A program made the position numbers and the translations under genes. Shown in pieces: positions 38,488 through 50,173 of a DNA stretch of 64,000 nt. The notes under the pieces were generated by a model. The model did not search any database and had not been told where the DNA came from. It was given only the letters and a program-made list of their open reading frames with translations. Source of the stretch: Methylobacterium fujisawaense (GTDB taxonomy: Bacteria > Pseudomonadota > Alphaproteobacteria > Rhizobiales > Beijerinckiaceae); assembly GCF_014138435.1 (NCBI RefSeq), contig NZ_JACJIM010000007.1, positions 248,001-312,000 of the forward strand, written 5' to 3'. Every line of letters starts with the position of its first letter. Position 1 is the first letter of the stretch.

Positions 38488-40149
38488 ATGGGCGCTGGAG
38501 TGGCGGGCGCGATCGCGCCTGAGAGAATCCCGAATCTGTTGTCGCGCGAGCGGATCGTCGCCAAGCCGGGCTTCAACCGATGGTTGGTCCCGCCGGCGGC
38601 GCTGGCGATCCATCTCTGTATCGGGATGGCCTACGGCCTGTCGGTATTCTGGCTGCCGCTGACCCGGGCGCTCTCCGTGGGTCAGCCGGCTCCTGCCGCC
38701 TGCCCCGACATGGGCGTGATGACGGCCCTGTTCACGACGACCTGCGACTGGCGGGTGAGCGACCTCGTCACCGTGTTCTCCATCGGCATCGTCGTGCTCG
38801 GCCTCTCGGCCGCCCTGTTCGGCGGCTGGCTGGAACGGGCCGGCCCGCGCAAGGCCGGCATCGCGGCGGCCCTCTGCTGGGGCGGCGGCTTCCTGATCGG
38901 CGCCTTCGGCGTCTACGTCCACCAGCTCTGGCTGGTCTGGCTCGGCATGGGCCTGATCGGCGGCATCGGGCTGGGCCTCGGCTACATCTCGCCGGTGTCC
39001 ACGTTGATCAAATGGTTCCCGGATCGCCGCGGCATGGCCACCGGCATGGCGATCATGGGCTTCGGCGGCGGCGCGATGATCGGCTCGCCCCTGGCGGACA
39101 GCCTGATCAAGAGCTTCCGGACCGCGGATTCGGCCGGTGTCTGGCAGACGCTCGCCGTGATGGGTGTCGGGTACATCCTGTTCATGCTGGGGGGCGCCTT
39201 CGGCTACCGGGTGCCCCCGGCCGGCTGGCGCCCGGACGGCTGGACCAACCCGACCGCCAAGAACGCCATGATCGCCTCGGGCCACGTCCATCTGCGCGAC
39301 GCGCACAAGACCTTCCAGTTCTGGATGATCTGGCTCGTGCTGTTCCTCAACGTGTCCGCCGGCATCGGCGTGCTGGCGCTGGCCTCGCCGATGCTCCAGG
39401 AGATCTTCGGCGGCGAGCTGATCGGCCTGCCGGGCACCGGCTTCTCCGCCCTCGACGCCGGCCAGAAGGCGCAGGTCGCCGCCATCGCGGCGGGTTTCGT
39501 CGGCCTGCTCTCCCTGTTCAACATCCTGGGCCGGTTCTTCTGGGCCTCGATGTCGGACCGGATCGGCCGGAAGGGCACCTACGCGATCTTTTTCGCCCTG
39601 GGTGGCCTCCTGTATGCGGCCGCGCCCTGGGCCGCCGGCATCGGCTCGCAGGCGCTGTTCGTCGCGATCTTCTGCGTGATCCTGTCCATGTATGGCGGCG
39701 GCTTCGCGACGGTCCCGGCCTACCTCGCCGACGTGTTCGGCACGCAGTTCGTGGGCGCCATCCACGGGCGCCTGCTCACCGCGTGGTCGATGGCGGGCAT
39801 CGTCGGGCCCTTCGTCATCACCAAGATCCGCGAGGCGCAGGTCGCGGCCGGCGTGCAGGGGGCGGACCTCTACGGCCGGACCATGTACGTGCTCGCGAGC
39901 TTCCTGGCGGTTGGGTTCCTCTGCAACCTGCTGGTCCGGCCGCTGGCGCAAAGGTGGTTCATGTCCGATTCCGAGCGGGCCTCCCTGGATGTCCGCTCGG
40001 GCGCCACGGCCTCCGGGCCGTCGGGCTCCTTCGGCATCGGCCGCGGCGGCTTCAGCCCCGGCGCCGCCCTGGCCTGGGCGGTGGTCGGCATCCCGATCGT
40101 CTGGGGCATCGGCATCACCCTGTCGAAGGCGTTCATCCTGTTCCGCTGA
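38488..40149 (+). CDS. OFA-family MFS transporter (oxalate/formate antiporter-like)
   Basis: A 553-residue, 12-helix carboxylate transporter-like protein of the OFA group. The features are LAIHLCIGMAYGLSVFWLPL in helix 1, an LGLGYISPVSTLIKWFPDRR segment, GMATGMAIMGFGGGAMIG and SDRIGRKGTYAIFF. A GGAGGAA ribosome site directly upstream of the ATG decides the start over a longer frame beginning at 38401. The loop between helices 1 and 2 is long (PAPAACPDMGVM) and contains two cysteines. Oxalate handling genes (oxc, frc) are absent here, so the substrate is undecided. A LysR gene follows at 76 bases and may regulate it. Confidence 0.85.
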   Translation: MGAGVAGAIAPERIPNLLSRERIVAKPGFNRWLVPPAALAIHLCIGMAYGLSVFWLPLTRALSVGQPAPAACPDMGVMTALFTTTCDWRVSDLVTVFSIGIVVLGLSAALFGGWLERAGPRKAGIAAALCWGGGFLIGAFGVYVHQLWLVWLGMGLIGGIGLGLGYISPVSTLIKWFPDRRGMATGMAIMGFGGGAMIGSPLADSLIKSFRTADSAGVWQTLAVMGVGYILFMLGGAFGYRVPPAGWRPDGWTNPTAKNAMIASGHVHLRDAHKTFQFWMIWLVLFLNVSAGIGVLALASPMLQEIFGGELIGLPGTGFSALDAGQKAQVAAIAAGFVGLLSLFNILGRFFWASMSDRIGRKGTYAIFFALGGLLYAAAPWAAGIGSQALFVAIFCVILSMYGGGFATVPAYLADVFGTQFVGAIHGRLLTAWSMAGIVGPFVITKIREAQVAAGVQGADLYGRTMYVLASFLAVGFLCNLLVRPLAQRWFMSDSERASLDVRSGATASGPSGSFGIGRGGFSPGAALAWAVVGIPIVWGIGITLSKAFILFR

Positions 40150-40225
40150 ACCCGATCGCTCGGTTGTGGCAGGCACGGCGGGTCGCTAGGTTTCCGGCGC
40201 CTCGCCGTGCCGGGATGCCTTCGTC

Positions 40226-41143
40226 GTGATCGACAAGTTGGACTTCCTGCTCGCGCTCGCCCGCGAGCAGCATTTCGGGCACGCCGCCGAATCCTGCGGC
40301 GTGACCCAGCAGACCCTCTCGGCCGGCGTGAAGCAGCTGGAGAACCGCTTCGGCGTGCAGCTCGTGCTGCGCGGCTCCCGCTTCCAGGGCTTCACGCCCG
40401 AGGGCGAGCGGGTGCTGGAATGGGCACGGCGCATCGTGGCCGATGCCCGGGCCATGCACGAGGAGGTCACCGGCCTGCGCCGGGGCCTCACCGGACACCT
40501 GCGCATCGCCGCCATCCCCACGGCGCTGCCGATGATCGTCAACCTCACCACGCCCTACCGCGAGCGCCACCCGGACGTGCGGCTGACGGTCGAGTCCGCC
40601 ACCTCGACCGACATCTTCTCCCTGATCGAGAACCTGGAGGCGGATGCCGGCCTGACCTACCTCGACAACGAGCCCCTTGGGCGGGTGGTCTCCGTGCCGC
40701 TCTACCGGGAGCGCTACCGCCTCGTCACGGCGATCGGCGGCCCCTTCGACGGCCGGTCCAGCGTCACCTGGGCCGAGACCGGCAGCCTGCCCCTCTGCCT
40801 GCTCACGCCGAACATGCAGAACCGGCGGATCATCGATCACCAGATCCGGGAGGCGGGTGTTGACCCCGCCGCAACGCTCGAATCGAACTCGATGATCGTG
40901 CTTTTGACCCATGTCCGCACCCTGCGCTGGGCCTCGATCATGCCGGAGATCCTGGTCGATGCGCTGGGGCCCATGGAGGGCGTGCGCACCATCCCGATCA
41001 CCGCCCCGGACCTGGAGCACACGATCGGCCTCGTCGCTCCGCGGCGCGAGCCGTCCACACCGATGGTGACGGCCCTCGTAGCTATCGCGCGGTCCCTGGC
41101 GCGGACGCTCGATCCGGATCTGGCCGCGTCGGGGACCGCCTGA
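40226..41143 (+). CDS. LysR-family transcriptional regulator
   Basis: A 305-residue regulator with the N-terminal winged helix-turn-helix LAREQHFGHAAESCGVTQQT and LSAGVKQLENRFGVQLVLRG. The C-terminal effector domain is of periplasmic-binding-protein type (HLRIAAIPTALPMIVNLTTP onward). The start is a GTG. The neighbouring OFA-family transporter upstream is the likely target or partner, since both run in the same direction with a short gap. The effector is unknown. Its 3' end overlaps a small opposite-strand frame by 62 bases. Confidence 0.88.
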   Translation: MIDKLDFLLALAREQHFGHAAESCGVTQQTLSAGVKQLENRFGVQLVLRGSRFQGFTPEGERVLEWARRIVADARAMHEEVTGLRRGLTGHLRIAAIPTALPMIVNLTTPYRERHPDVRLTVESATSTDIFSLIENLEADAGLTYLDNEPLGRVVSVPLYRERYRLVTAIGGPFDGRSSVTWAETGSLPLCLLTPNMQNRRIIDHQIREAGVDPAATLESNSMIVLLTHVRTLRWASIMPEILVDALGPMEGVRTIPITAPDLEHTIGLVAPRREPSTPMVTALVAIARSLARTLDPDLAASGTA

Positions 41144-41288
41144 GCGATCGGCTCCGTGCCCGGACCGGGGCGGGGCGTTCCAGGAGCCATCGGCGGGTCG
41201 CGCCGAGGGCATGCACCGGCAGCGTCAGTACAAGCCAGATCGCCAGTACCGCCCCGGTGATGAGGATCGCCAGCAGGATCCGCTGCAT
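41082..41288 (-). CDS. small single-span membrane protein (uncertain)
   Basis: A 68-residue frame whose first 30 residues, RILLAILITGAVLAIWLVL and onward, form one good membrane helix. The remainder is very Arg/Pro-rich and lies partly opposite the LysR gene end. A hydrophobic N-terminus starting exactly at an ATG is some support, but the tail looks like a shadow frame. It may be a real small envelope protein ending in a variable tail. Confidence 0.35.
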   Translation of the reverse strand: MQRILLAILITGAVLAIWLVLTLPVHALGATRRWLLERPAPVRARSRSLRRSPTRPDPDRASAPGTAR

Positions 41289-41471
41289 CGAACCCGCCTT
41301 CCGCCCGCCAGGCTGGCCGAAACCGCGGGCCGGAAATCGGCCGGCGAATCGCGCAGCGTCCGGGACGAGTGAGGGTTAACGAGTCGTGCTGGCGTCAGGC
41401 TGTCGGCCGCTCGGGCGGCGGCCGGGCAGCTGCCGGGAACGCGCGCCATCGTCGCGCGAGGCGGTGCCGAA

Positions 41472-41503
41472 CAGAAAAAGCCGCCCCGTCTCCGGAGCGG
41501 CTT
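41472..41503 (-). terminator. intrinsic terminator of rpmG
   Basis: On the minus strand AAGCCGCTCCG and CGGGGCGGCTT pair over 11 positions (one G-T) around GAGA, followed by TTTTTCTG. It lies 37 bases downstream of the L33 stop. Confidence 0.85.
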
Positions 41504-41539
41504 CCCGTCGGCGGTCAGGCTGCGATGCAGCCAGCGACC

Positions 41540-41707
41540 TTACTTGATCTTGGTTTCCTTGAAATCGACGTGCTTGCGCGCGACCGGGTCGTACTTGCGC
41601 ATCGTCAGCTTCTCGGTCTGCGTGCGGGAGTTCTTCTTGGTGACGTAGAAATAGCCCGTGTCGGCGGTGGAGACGAGCTTGATCTTGACGGTGACGGCCT
41701 TGGCCAT
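41540..41707 (-). CDS. rpmG: 50S ribosomal protein L33
   Basis: A 55-residue large-subunit protein, recognised by AKAVTVKIKLVSTADTGYFY, the TKKNSRTQTEKLTMRKYDP stretch and HVDFKETKIK. The cysteine-free form without a zinc ribbon is the usual alphaproteobacterial version. The ATG giving AKAVT is used rather than an upstream ATG at 41755. It is a single gene with its own terminator. Confidence 0.97.
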   Translation of the reverse strand: MAKAVTVKIKLVSTADTGYFYVTKKNSRTQTEKLTMRKYDPVARKHVDFKETKIK

Positions 41708-41813
41708 GGCGCGGCGCTCCTGCAGGGTGCGGCATTCCGCGTGAGCGAAACGCAAATGGCCGGGAGAGCCCGGCCGAATACGGGCGGGTGAATGCCCGAT
41801 CGGGCCCGGCAGG

Positions 41814-43001
41814 TCAAGAGCGTGTGCCCGATCGCTCCGTCGCGGCGAGCCAGCCGGCGAAGGCCAGGAACAGGGCGAGCAGCGCCAGGGCGAAGCCGTG
41901 CGGCGGCACGAGGTCGAGCCCGCCGCCGATCACCGGCGGACCCAGCATCAGACCGACATTGTAGAGCACCACGAAGGCCGCGTTGGCCCCCGCGAGATCG
42001 TTCGCGGGGGTACGGTCGCCGAGCATCGCGAGGCCGACCGTGTAGAGGGTGCCGGCAATCCCGCCCCAGACGAGGAGGAGCAGGCCGAACGCCACCGGGT
42101 TGCCGGCCGCGAATGGGATCAGGGCCGAGCCCGCGGCGCCCGCGAGGCCCGCGCCGAGCAGCACCGCGCCGCGGTCGAGACGGTCCGCGAGCCAGCCGAA
42201 CGGGATCTGGAACAGCACGTTGCCCAGCGCGATCAGGCTGACGAGGCCGGCCGCTCCTTGCGCGTCGTAGCCGAGGCGCAGGCCGTAGAGGGGCAGGATG
42301 GCGAAGATGCCGGTCTCCACCGCGCCGTAGGCGAGGGCCGCCGCCAGGGCGCCGGGGGCGAGCCGGACGTATCCGAGGATGCCGCGGCCGGAGCCCGTCT
42401 CGATCGTCGGCGACAGCCCCCGGGCCAGAAGGATCGGCAACCCGCCGGCCAGCATGAGGACGGCTCCCGTCGCGTAGGGCGCCGGTCCCTCGGTCCCGAC
42501 CAGCGCCAGCAGGAGCGGCCCGACCGCGAAGCCCGCCGCCAGGACGGTGGCGTAGATGCCCATCACGAGGCCGCGGCGCTCCGGCGGGGCGGCGGCGTTG
42601 ATCCAGTACTCGGAGAGGACGAACAGCGCGCCGAGCGTCATCGAGAAGACGAAGCGCAGGGGGAACCACAGGGCGAGGCCCGGCAGGAGCGGGAACAGGG
42701 CGAGGCTGACCGCTCCGACGACGAGCGCCAGTCCCAGCAGAGGCGCGACGCCGATGCGCGCCGCGAGCCGCGGGACGAACGGCACGGTGCAGATGCTGGC
42801 GATGCCCGCCACCGCGGTGTTGAGCCCGATCAGCGTGCTCGACGCACCGCGCCGCTCCATCTCGATCGAGAGGAGCGGGATCGACAGGCTCAGGCCGATG
42901 CCGACGACGGTGACGCAGGTCACGGCCGCCGCGATCGCCGCCACCTCCTCCGACCTGATCCCGCGCGGCTGGTTCTGCTGCAAGCCGTCTGGACGGCTCA
43001 C
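41814..43001 (-). CDS. MFS transporter (YcaD/sugar-efflux-like)
   Basis: A 395-residue, 12-helix major facilitator protein. Motifs include GIGLSLSIPLLSIEMERRG (helix 1), FVPRLAARIGVAPLLG (motif A region), LSEYWINAAAPPERRGLVMG and, in the second half, GWLADRLDRGAVLLG. The arrangement fits the YcaD-like group of unknown substrate. Its ATG overlaps the Nudix gene stop by four bases (ATGA), so it is the last gene of the rnr operon. There is no clue to the transported compound. Confidence 0.85.
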   Translation of the reverse strand: MSRPDGLQQNQPRGIRSEEVAAIAAAVTCVTVVGIGLSLSIPLLSIEMERRGASSTLIGLNTAVAGIASICTVPFVPRLAARIGVAPLLGLALVVGAVSLALFPLLPGLALWFPLRFVFSMTLGALFVLSEYWINAAAPPERRGLVMGIYATVLAAGFAVGPLLLALVGTEGPAPYATGAVLMLAGGLPILLARGLSPTIETGSGRGILGYVRLAPGALAAALAYGAVETGIFAILPLYGLRLGYDAQGAAGLVSLIALGNVLFQIPFGWLADRLDRGAVLLGAGLAGAAGSALIPFAAGNPVAFGLLLLVWGGIAGTLYTVGLAMLGDRTPANDLAGANAAFVVLYNVGLMLGPPVIGGGLDLVPPHGFALALLALFLAFAGWLAATERSGTRS

Positions 43002-43741
43002 AAGGCCACCCGCTCGCGCCGCCCGTAGCGCTCGTAGTGGAAGGGAATCATCCGGTAGGGCGCGAAATCGGCAGCGATCTGAGCCTCCAGGTCGTCCAGG
43101 ATCGCGCGGGTTATGTACGGCAGGTCGAGCTTGCGGGCGGCGTCGAGCCGGACCCAGGCCAGTTCGGTGAACTCGGCGTCGGCCTGAATCCGTCCCGGCT
43201 CCTCGGCCGCCACCCCGCGGCGGTCGATCGCGAAGAAGCGCGTGTCGAACCGGCGCACGCGCTTCGGCGGGGTGATCGCGCGGGCCACGAGATGGAGCGC
43301 TTCGAGATCGGGGAGGACGCCGTGGCGGCCGAAGCCCTCCCAGCCCGCCGGGGGATCCTCGGGAGCGCCGTGCTCGGTCGTGCCGAGCAGCAGGCCGGTC
43401 TCTTCGTAGGTCTCGCGGATCGCGGCGAGCGCCAGGGCCCGGCCGAGATGGTGCGGCGGCCGGGAGACCTGCCGGGTCAGCGCCGCCTCCGCGTAATCGG
43501 GAAGCGCCCCGGCCACCGGCATGTGGCGGTCGCCGAGTTCGATCCGGCCGCCCGGGAAGACGAACTTGCCCGGCATGAAGGCGAGGTTCGGGTTGCGACG
43601 GCCCATCAGGACCTTCGGGCCGCCCTTTCCGCGCCGGTCGATGACGATCATGGTCGCGGCGTCCCGCGGCCGCAGGCGCGCAGCGGCCGGCTTGCCCTCA
43701 GGAGCTGTGGCGATCTCGGGCTCCTGCTGCGGCAGCGGCAA
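42998..43741 (-). CDS. Nudix hydrolase
   Basis: A 247-residue pyrophosphohydrolase-like protein with PGKFVFPGGRIELGD near residue 55 and a Nudix box ending in RETYEETGLLLG. The spacing between the GG and RE parts is long because of an inserted segment, as in the larger CoA-type Nudix proteins. The start is set at a TTG with a good AGGAG eight bases before it. The alternative ATG at 43807 would overlap the DUF983 gene by 110 bases and lacks a ribosome site. With the TTG the overlap is 44 bases. The substrate is unknown. Confidence 0.8.
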   Translation of the reverse strand: MPLPQQEPEIATAPEGKPAAARLRPRDAATMIVIDRRGKGGPKVLMGRRNPNLAFMPGKFVFPGGRIELGDRHMPVAGALPDYAEAALTRQVSRPPHHLGRALALAAIRETYEETGLLLGTTEHGAPEDPPAGWEGFGRHGVLPDLEALHLVARAITPPKRVRRFDTRFFAIDRRGVAAEEPGRIQADAEFTELAWVRLDAARKLDLPYITRAILDDLEAQIAADFAPYRMIPFHYERYGRRERVAL

Positions 43742-44177
43742 GGTGCGTCTCCTCCGGCCCCGGGGCGGGGCGGCTCCGCGGTAGCGTGGCAAAGCCGTGC
43801 ATGCCAAGGGCGTATTGCAGTCCGACGACGGCGCCCTTCACCGGCTGGAGCAAAACCAGCGCGAACAGGAGCGTGAAGATCGGCCAGACCCCCATCTCCG
43901 CCCAGAGAGGCACGTCGTAGGCGCTCTCGGTCTCCAGGATCAGGTAGCCGACGATGTGGGCGACGATGAAGATCACCACGTAGGGCGGCAGGTCGTCGGC
44001 CCTGTGGTGGTGCAGCTCCAGGCCGCACACGTCGCATTCCGGCCGCACCTTGAGGAAGCGGCCGAAGATCCGGCCCTGGCTGCAATGCGGGCAGCGTCCG
44101 ACGAAGCCCCGGGCCAGCGCGGGGATCAGGCGGGTGCGGGCCGGGATCGCATCGGCGGTCATGGAATCGGTGTACAT
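43698..44177 (-). CDS. DUF983 family membrane protein
   Basis: A 159-residue protein with an N-terminal zinc-ribbon-like pair of motifs, GRCPHCSQGRIF and CDVCGLELHHHRADDLP. Two membrane helices follow (PYVVIFIVAHIVGYLIL and GVWPIFTLLFALVLLQPVKG). This layout defines DUF983, whose members often sit near cytochrome oxidase assembly genes. Here it lies between rnr and a Nudix gene. The start is eight bases after the rnr stop. An internal ATG five codons on is also possible. Function unestablished. Confidence 0.85.
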   Translation of the reverse strand: MYTDSMTADAIPARTRLIPALARGFVGRCPHCSQGRIFGRFLKVRPECDVCGLELHHHRADDLPPYVVIFIVAHIVGYLILETESAYDVPLWAEMGVWPIFTLLFALVLLQPVKGAVVGLQYALGMHGFATLPRSRPAPGPEETHLAAAAAGARDRHSS

Positions 44178-44185
44178 CGGCCGGG

Positions 44186-46507
<2,322 letters not shown>

Positions 46508-46644
46508 AAGGGGGATGCCGAACGGTTCTGCGGTAGACGGGACCCGCGTGCGGGCGCGGGACCGAGGCGTCGGTCCTGTAGGACTAACATGGGGGTCCCG
46601 CCCGCCCGCGGCAACGCCGCCCCGGCTTTCCTCAACAGGCGCGA

Positions 46645-46983
46645 TCAGCCGGTCGAGGCGCTCGTCCGGATGCGTGCCACGGCTTGGTCCATGTCGAGGC
46701 CGGGTGCGAGCAACTCGTCCAGGGTGAAGGGACAGGCGCGCGGCAGGGTCAGGTTCACCCGTCCTTCCTGCGGCGCCAGCTCCGGCGTCTCGGCCTTCCG
46801 GATGGCGAGCGTCCAGGCGCCGTCCATCCGCAGGCTCTCCGGCTCGGGGGGATCGTCCGCGAGGGCCCTGAGCTTGGCGCGACCCGCATCGCGGCACGCG
46901 CGGCTCAGGCCGTCGTCGGAGAGAAGGGCGGCCTTGATCAGCTCGGCCAGGGCATCCCTGACTCGTTCGACGCTCGCGTTCAT
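46645..46983 (-). CDS. hypothetical protein, 112 residues
   Basis: A small soluble protein starting at NASVERVRDALAELIKAALL. The C-terminal half contains WTLAIRKAETPELAPQEGR and a helical DELLAPGLDMDQAVARI. No motif that I recognise. It lies upstream of rnr on the same strand, with a 137-base gap that includes the rnr start region, and is divergent from the dehydrogenase gene. A longer frame back to 47115 is rejected because the conserved-looking part begins at the ATG used. Confidence 0.6.
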   Translation of the reverse strand: MNASVERVRDALAELIKAALLSDDGLSRACRDAGRAKLRALADDPPEPESLRMDGAWTLAIRKAETPELAPQEGRVNLTLPRACPFTLDELLAPGLDMDQAVARIRTSASTG

Positions 46984-47089
46984 GGGTATCCGTCCCGAAG
47001 ATCGCGGGTGCGTGGCAAGCCGGATGCCAGCGCGCGCGTCATCCCGTCGCCGATGGTCTCCCGCGCTCCGCCGGGTGTAGAAGGCGCGG

Positions 47090-50000
47090 ATGATCCCGGT
47101 CCTGACCCGCCACACCGAGGCCGTGCCGCTCTATGTTGCCGCCTGCGCCGAGTTGCGCCTGCGCGGCTTCGAGGGCGATCTGACGCTGTCGGACGCCGAC
47201 CGCACGGTCTTCTCCACCGACAACTCGATCTACCAAGTGGCGCCGGGGGCCGTGGCCTTTCCCCGCAGCCGCGACGATCTCGTGCGCATCGCCAAGCTCC
47301 TCGAGGATCCGCGCTTTTCCGAGATCGTGATCCGGCCCCGGGGCGGGGCGACCGGCACCAACGGCCAGTCGCTGGGCCACGGCCTCGTGGTCGACACCTC
47401 GCGGCATATGAACCGCATCCTGGAGATCGACGTCGCGAACCGCTTCGTCCGGGTCGAGCCGGGGGTTGTGAAGGACCAGCTCAACCGGGAGCTCGCCAAG
47501 CACGGCCTGTTCTTCGCGCCGGAACTCTCCACCTCGAACCGCGCCACGATCGGCGGCATGATCTCCACCGATGCCTGCGGGCAGGGCTCGTGCCTCTACG
47601 GCAAGACCCGGGACCACGTCCTGGCGCTGACCTGCGTGCTCACCGACGGCACGGTCTGGACCGCCGAGCCCCTCGACGCGGAAGGCCTCGAAGCCGCCAA
47701 GGGGCGCAACGACCGGGTCGGGGCGATCCACCGCACCATCGATGCCGTCGTCACCGCGAATGCGGCGCTCATCGCGGAGCGCTTTCCCAAGCTCAACCGC
47801 TGCCTCACCGGCTACGACCTCGCCCATCTGCGCGATCCGGCGGGGCGGTTCGACCTCAAGAGCGTGATCTGCGGCTCCGAAGGAACCCTGGCGCTGATCG
47901 CCGAGGCGCGGATCAACGTGCTGCCGATCCCGAAGGCCGCGGTGCTGGTCGCGCTGTCCTACGTCGATTTCGATGCGGCGCTCCGCGACGCGCAGGCGCT
48001 GCTGCCCTTCGGCGCCGCCTCGGTGGAGACCATCGACTCCACGGTGCTGGCGCTCGCCCGCAAGGATCCGATCTGGGCCGAGGTGCGGGCCTTCTTTCCC
48101 GACGATCCGGCCGGACGGCCGGTGGACGGCATCAATCTCGTGGAATTCGTCGGCGACGACGCGGCCTCCGTGGAGGCCGCCCTGGCGCGGCTCACCGGCC
48201 TGCTGGAGGCCGAGCGCGGCACCGACACCAAGCGCCTCGGCTTCACCATCGCCCGGGGCGACGCCATCGAGCGGCTCTGGACCATGCGCAAGAAGGCGGT
48301 GGGCCTCCTCGGCGCCGCCCAGGGCGATGCCCGCCCGATCCCCTTCGTGGAGGATACGGCCGTCCCGCCGGAACGGCTCGCCGATTTCATCGCGGAGTTC
48401 CGGGCGCTCCTCGACGGCAAGGGGCTGCGCTACGGCATGTTCGGCCACGTCGATGCCGGCGTGCTGCATGTCCGCCCGGCCATCGACCTGAAGGATCCGG
48501 ACCAGAACGGCCTGATCCGCGAGGTCACGGAAGGCGTGGTCGCGCTCACCGCCAAGTATGGCGGCCTGCTCTGGGGCGAGCACGGCAAGGGCTTCCGGTC
48601 GGAGTTCGTGCCCGCGACCTTCGGGCCGCTGATGCCGGCGCTGGAGGCGGTCAAGCGCGCCTTCGATCCGGGCGACCGGATGAACCCGGGCAAGATCGCC
48701 TCGGCCAAGGGGGAGGGGCTGACCCGGATCGACGGCGTGCCGCGCCGGGGCGAGCAGGACCGCACCATCCCGGCGGCGGTCCGGCGGGGGTTCGACGAGG
48801 CGCTCCATTGCAACGGCAACGGCGCCTGCTTCTCGTTCGATGCCGACGAGGCCATGTGCCCGTCCTGGAAGGCGACGCGGGAACGCCGGCATTCGCCCAA
48901 GGGTCGCGCCTCGCTGATGCGCGAGTGGCTGCGCCGTGCGGCGGAGGCGGGGATCGACCCGGCCGCCGAGCTGGCGCGGCAGCGCGCCGGGTGGCTGCAC
49001 GACGTGGCGGCGACCTTGCGGAGCGGTATCCGCCGCCGGTCGGAGGCCGACGATTTCTCCCACGCCGTCAAGGAGGCGATGGATGGCTGCCTCGCCTGCA
49101 AATCCTGCACGGGGTCCTGCCCGATCAAGGTCGATGTGCCGACCTTCCGGGCCAAGTTCCTGGCGCTCTATCACACGCGCTACGCCCGGCCGCTGAAGGA
49201 TCACCTCGTGGCGGCGTTGGAACCGCTGCTGCCGCTGGCGGCCCGGATGCCGCGCCTGAGCAACGTCGTCCTGACCAATCCGGTGGCCCGGCTGCTTCTC
49301 GCCCGGGCCGGGCTGGTGGCGATCCCGGCCCTGTCGCCCGTCGCTCTCACGGAGCGGCTGGCGGATCTCGGGGTCGCCGTCGCGACGCCGGACGCCCTGG
49401 CCCGGCTGGATGCGCAGGAGCGGGCGCGGGCCGTGCTGGTGGTGCAGGACGCCTTCACCACTCATTTCGACGCGGACGTCGTGGCCGATAGCTGCGCACT
49501 CCTCATCGCCCTCGGCTTCCGGCCCTGGCTCGTGCCCTACCGGCCGAACGGCAAGCCGCTGCACGTGCACGGCTTCCTGGCGCGGTTTGCCGCCGTCGCC
49601 CGGTCCAATGCCGCGATGCTGCGCGATCTCGCCAGGCACGGCGTGCCCCTGGTCGGGATCGATCCGTCGATGACGCTGACCTACCGGTCCGAATACGCGC
49701 AGGCGCTGGGCGACGATCTCCCGAAGGTCCATCTCCTCCAGGAATGGCTGGCCGCCCGGCTCGACCGGATCGCGCCGGGCCAAGGCGGCCGCACGATGCG
49801 GCTGCTGCCCCATTGCACCGAGCGCACCAACGCTCCGGGCGCGGTGCGGGACTGGCAGGCCGTGTTCGCCCATCTCGGCCTGCGGCTCGAAGTGCCGGCC
49901 GCCGGCTGCTGCGGCATGGCGGGGACCTACGGGCACGAGGCGCGCCAGCGCGCCACCTCCGAGGCGATCTACGGCCTGAGCTGGGCCCGCCACGTGGCCG

Positions 50001-50173
50001 AGGCGCCCGGCTGCACCCTGCTGGCGGACGGATATTCCTGCCGGTCCCAAGCCACGCTGGTCGACGGCGTGCGGCTGCGACACCCGGCCCAGGCGCTCCT
50101 CGAGCATGTCCGTGCGGATGCCGGCGGCGCTGCGGCCTTCCATCCCGCCCGCGCCGCGGCTGCGGCGCCATGA
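47090..50173 (+). CDS. FAD-binding and Fe-S-binding oxidoreductase, YdiJ-like (D-2-hydroxyacid dehydrogenase)
   Basis: A 1027-residue two-part dehydrogenase. The N-terminal FAD domain is of the VAO/GlcD type (PRGGATGTNGQSLGHG near 84-98, ATIGGMISTDACGQGS). The middle region ends in WGEHGKGFRSEF. A ferredoxin-like part has CLACKSCTGSCPIKVDVP near residue 667, and a CCG-type domain is near 943 (CCGMAGTYGHE). An HCNGNGACFSF cysteine cluster lies between. The layout and length match E. coli YdiJ, reported to oxidise D-2-hydroxyglutarate. Other D-2-hydroxyacids such as lactate or glycolate are possible. It overlaps the next gene by four bases, and an operon is likely. Confidence 0.9.
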   Translation: MIPVLTRHTEAVPLYVAACAELRLRGFEGDLTLSDADRTVFSTDNSIYQVAPGAVAFPRSRDDLVRIAKLLEDPRFSEIVIRPRGGATGTNGQSLGHGLVVDTSRHMNRILEIDVANRFVRVEPGVVKDQLNRELAKHGLFFAPELSTSNRATIGGMISTDACGQGSCLYGKTRDHVLALTCVLTDGTVWTAEPLDAEGLEAAKGRNDRVGAIHRTIDAVVTANAALIAERFPKLNRCLTGYDLAHLRDPAGRFDLKSVICGSEGTLALIAEARINVLPIPKAAVLVALSYVDFDAALRDAQALLPFGAASVETIDSTVLALARKDPIWAEVRAFFPDDPAGRPVDGINLVEFVGDDAASVEAALARLTGLLEAERGTDTKRLGFTIARGDAIERLWTMRKKAVGLLGAAQGDARPIPFVEDTAVPPERLADFIAEFRALLDGKGLRYGMFGHVDAGVLHVRPAIDLKDPDQNGLIREVTEGVVALTAKYGGLLWGEHGKGFRSEFVPATFGPLMPALEAVKRAFDPGDRMNPGKIASAKGEGLTRIDGVPRRGEQDRTIPAAVRRGFDEALHCNGNGACFSFDADEAMCPSWKATRERRHSPKGRASLMREWLRRAAEAGIDPAAELARQRAGWLHDVAATLRSGIRRRSEADDFSHAVKEAMDGCLACKSCTGSCPIKVDVPTFRAKFLALYHTRYARPLKDHLVAALEPLLPLAARMPRLSNVVLTNPVARLLLARAGLVAIPALSPVALTERLADLGVAVATPDALARLDAQERARAVLVVQDAFTTHFDADVVADSCALLIALGFRPWLVPYRPNGKPLHVHGFLARFAAVARSNAAMLRDLARHGVPLVGIDPSMTLTYRSEYAQALGDDLPKVHLLQEWLAARLDRIAPGQGGRTMRLLPHCTERTNAPGAVRDWQAVFAHLGLRLEVPAAGCCGMAGTYGHEARQRATSEAIYGLSWARHVAEAPGCTLLADGYSCRSQATLVDGVRLRHPAQALLEHVRADAGGAAAFHPARAAAAAP

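Noticed and set aside
38488..40149. Firm assignment as the oxalate/formate antiporter OxlT
   Set aside because: The family fits, but no oxalyl-CoA decarboxylase or formyl-CoA transferase genes are near, and OFA members carry varied substrates.
47039..50143. 1000-codon open frame opposite the FAD/Fe-S dehydrogenase
   Set aside because: Shadow of a motif-rich sense gene; the translated sequence is low complexity with no fold signature.
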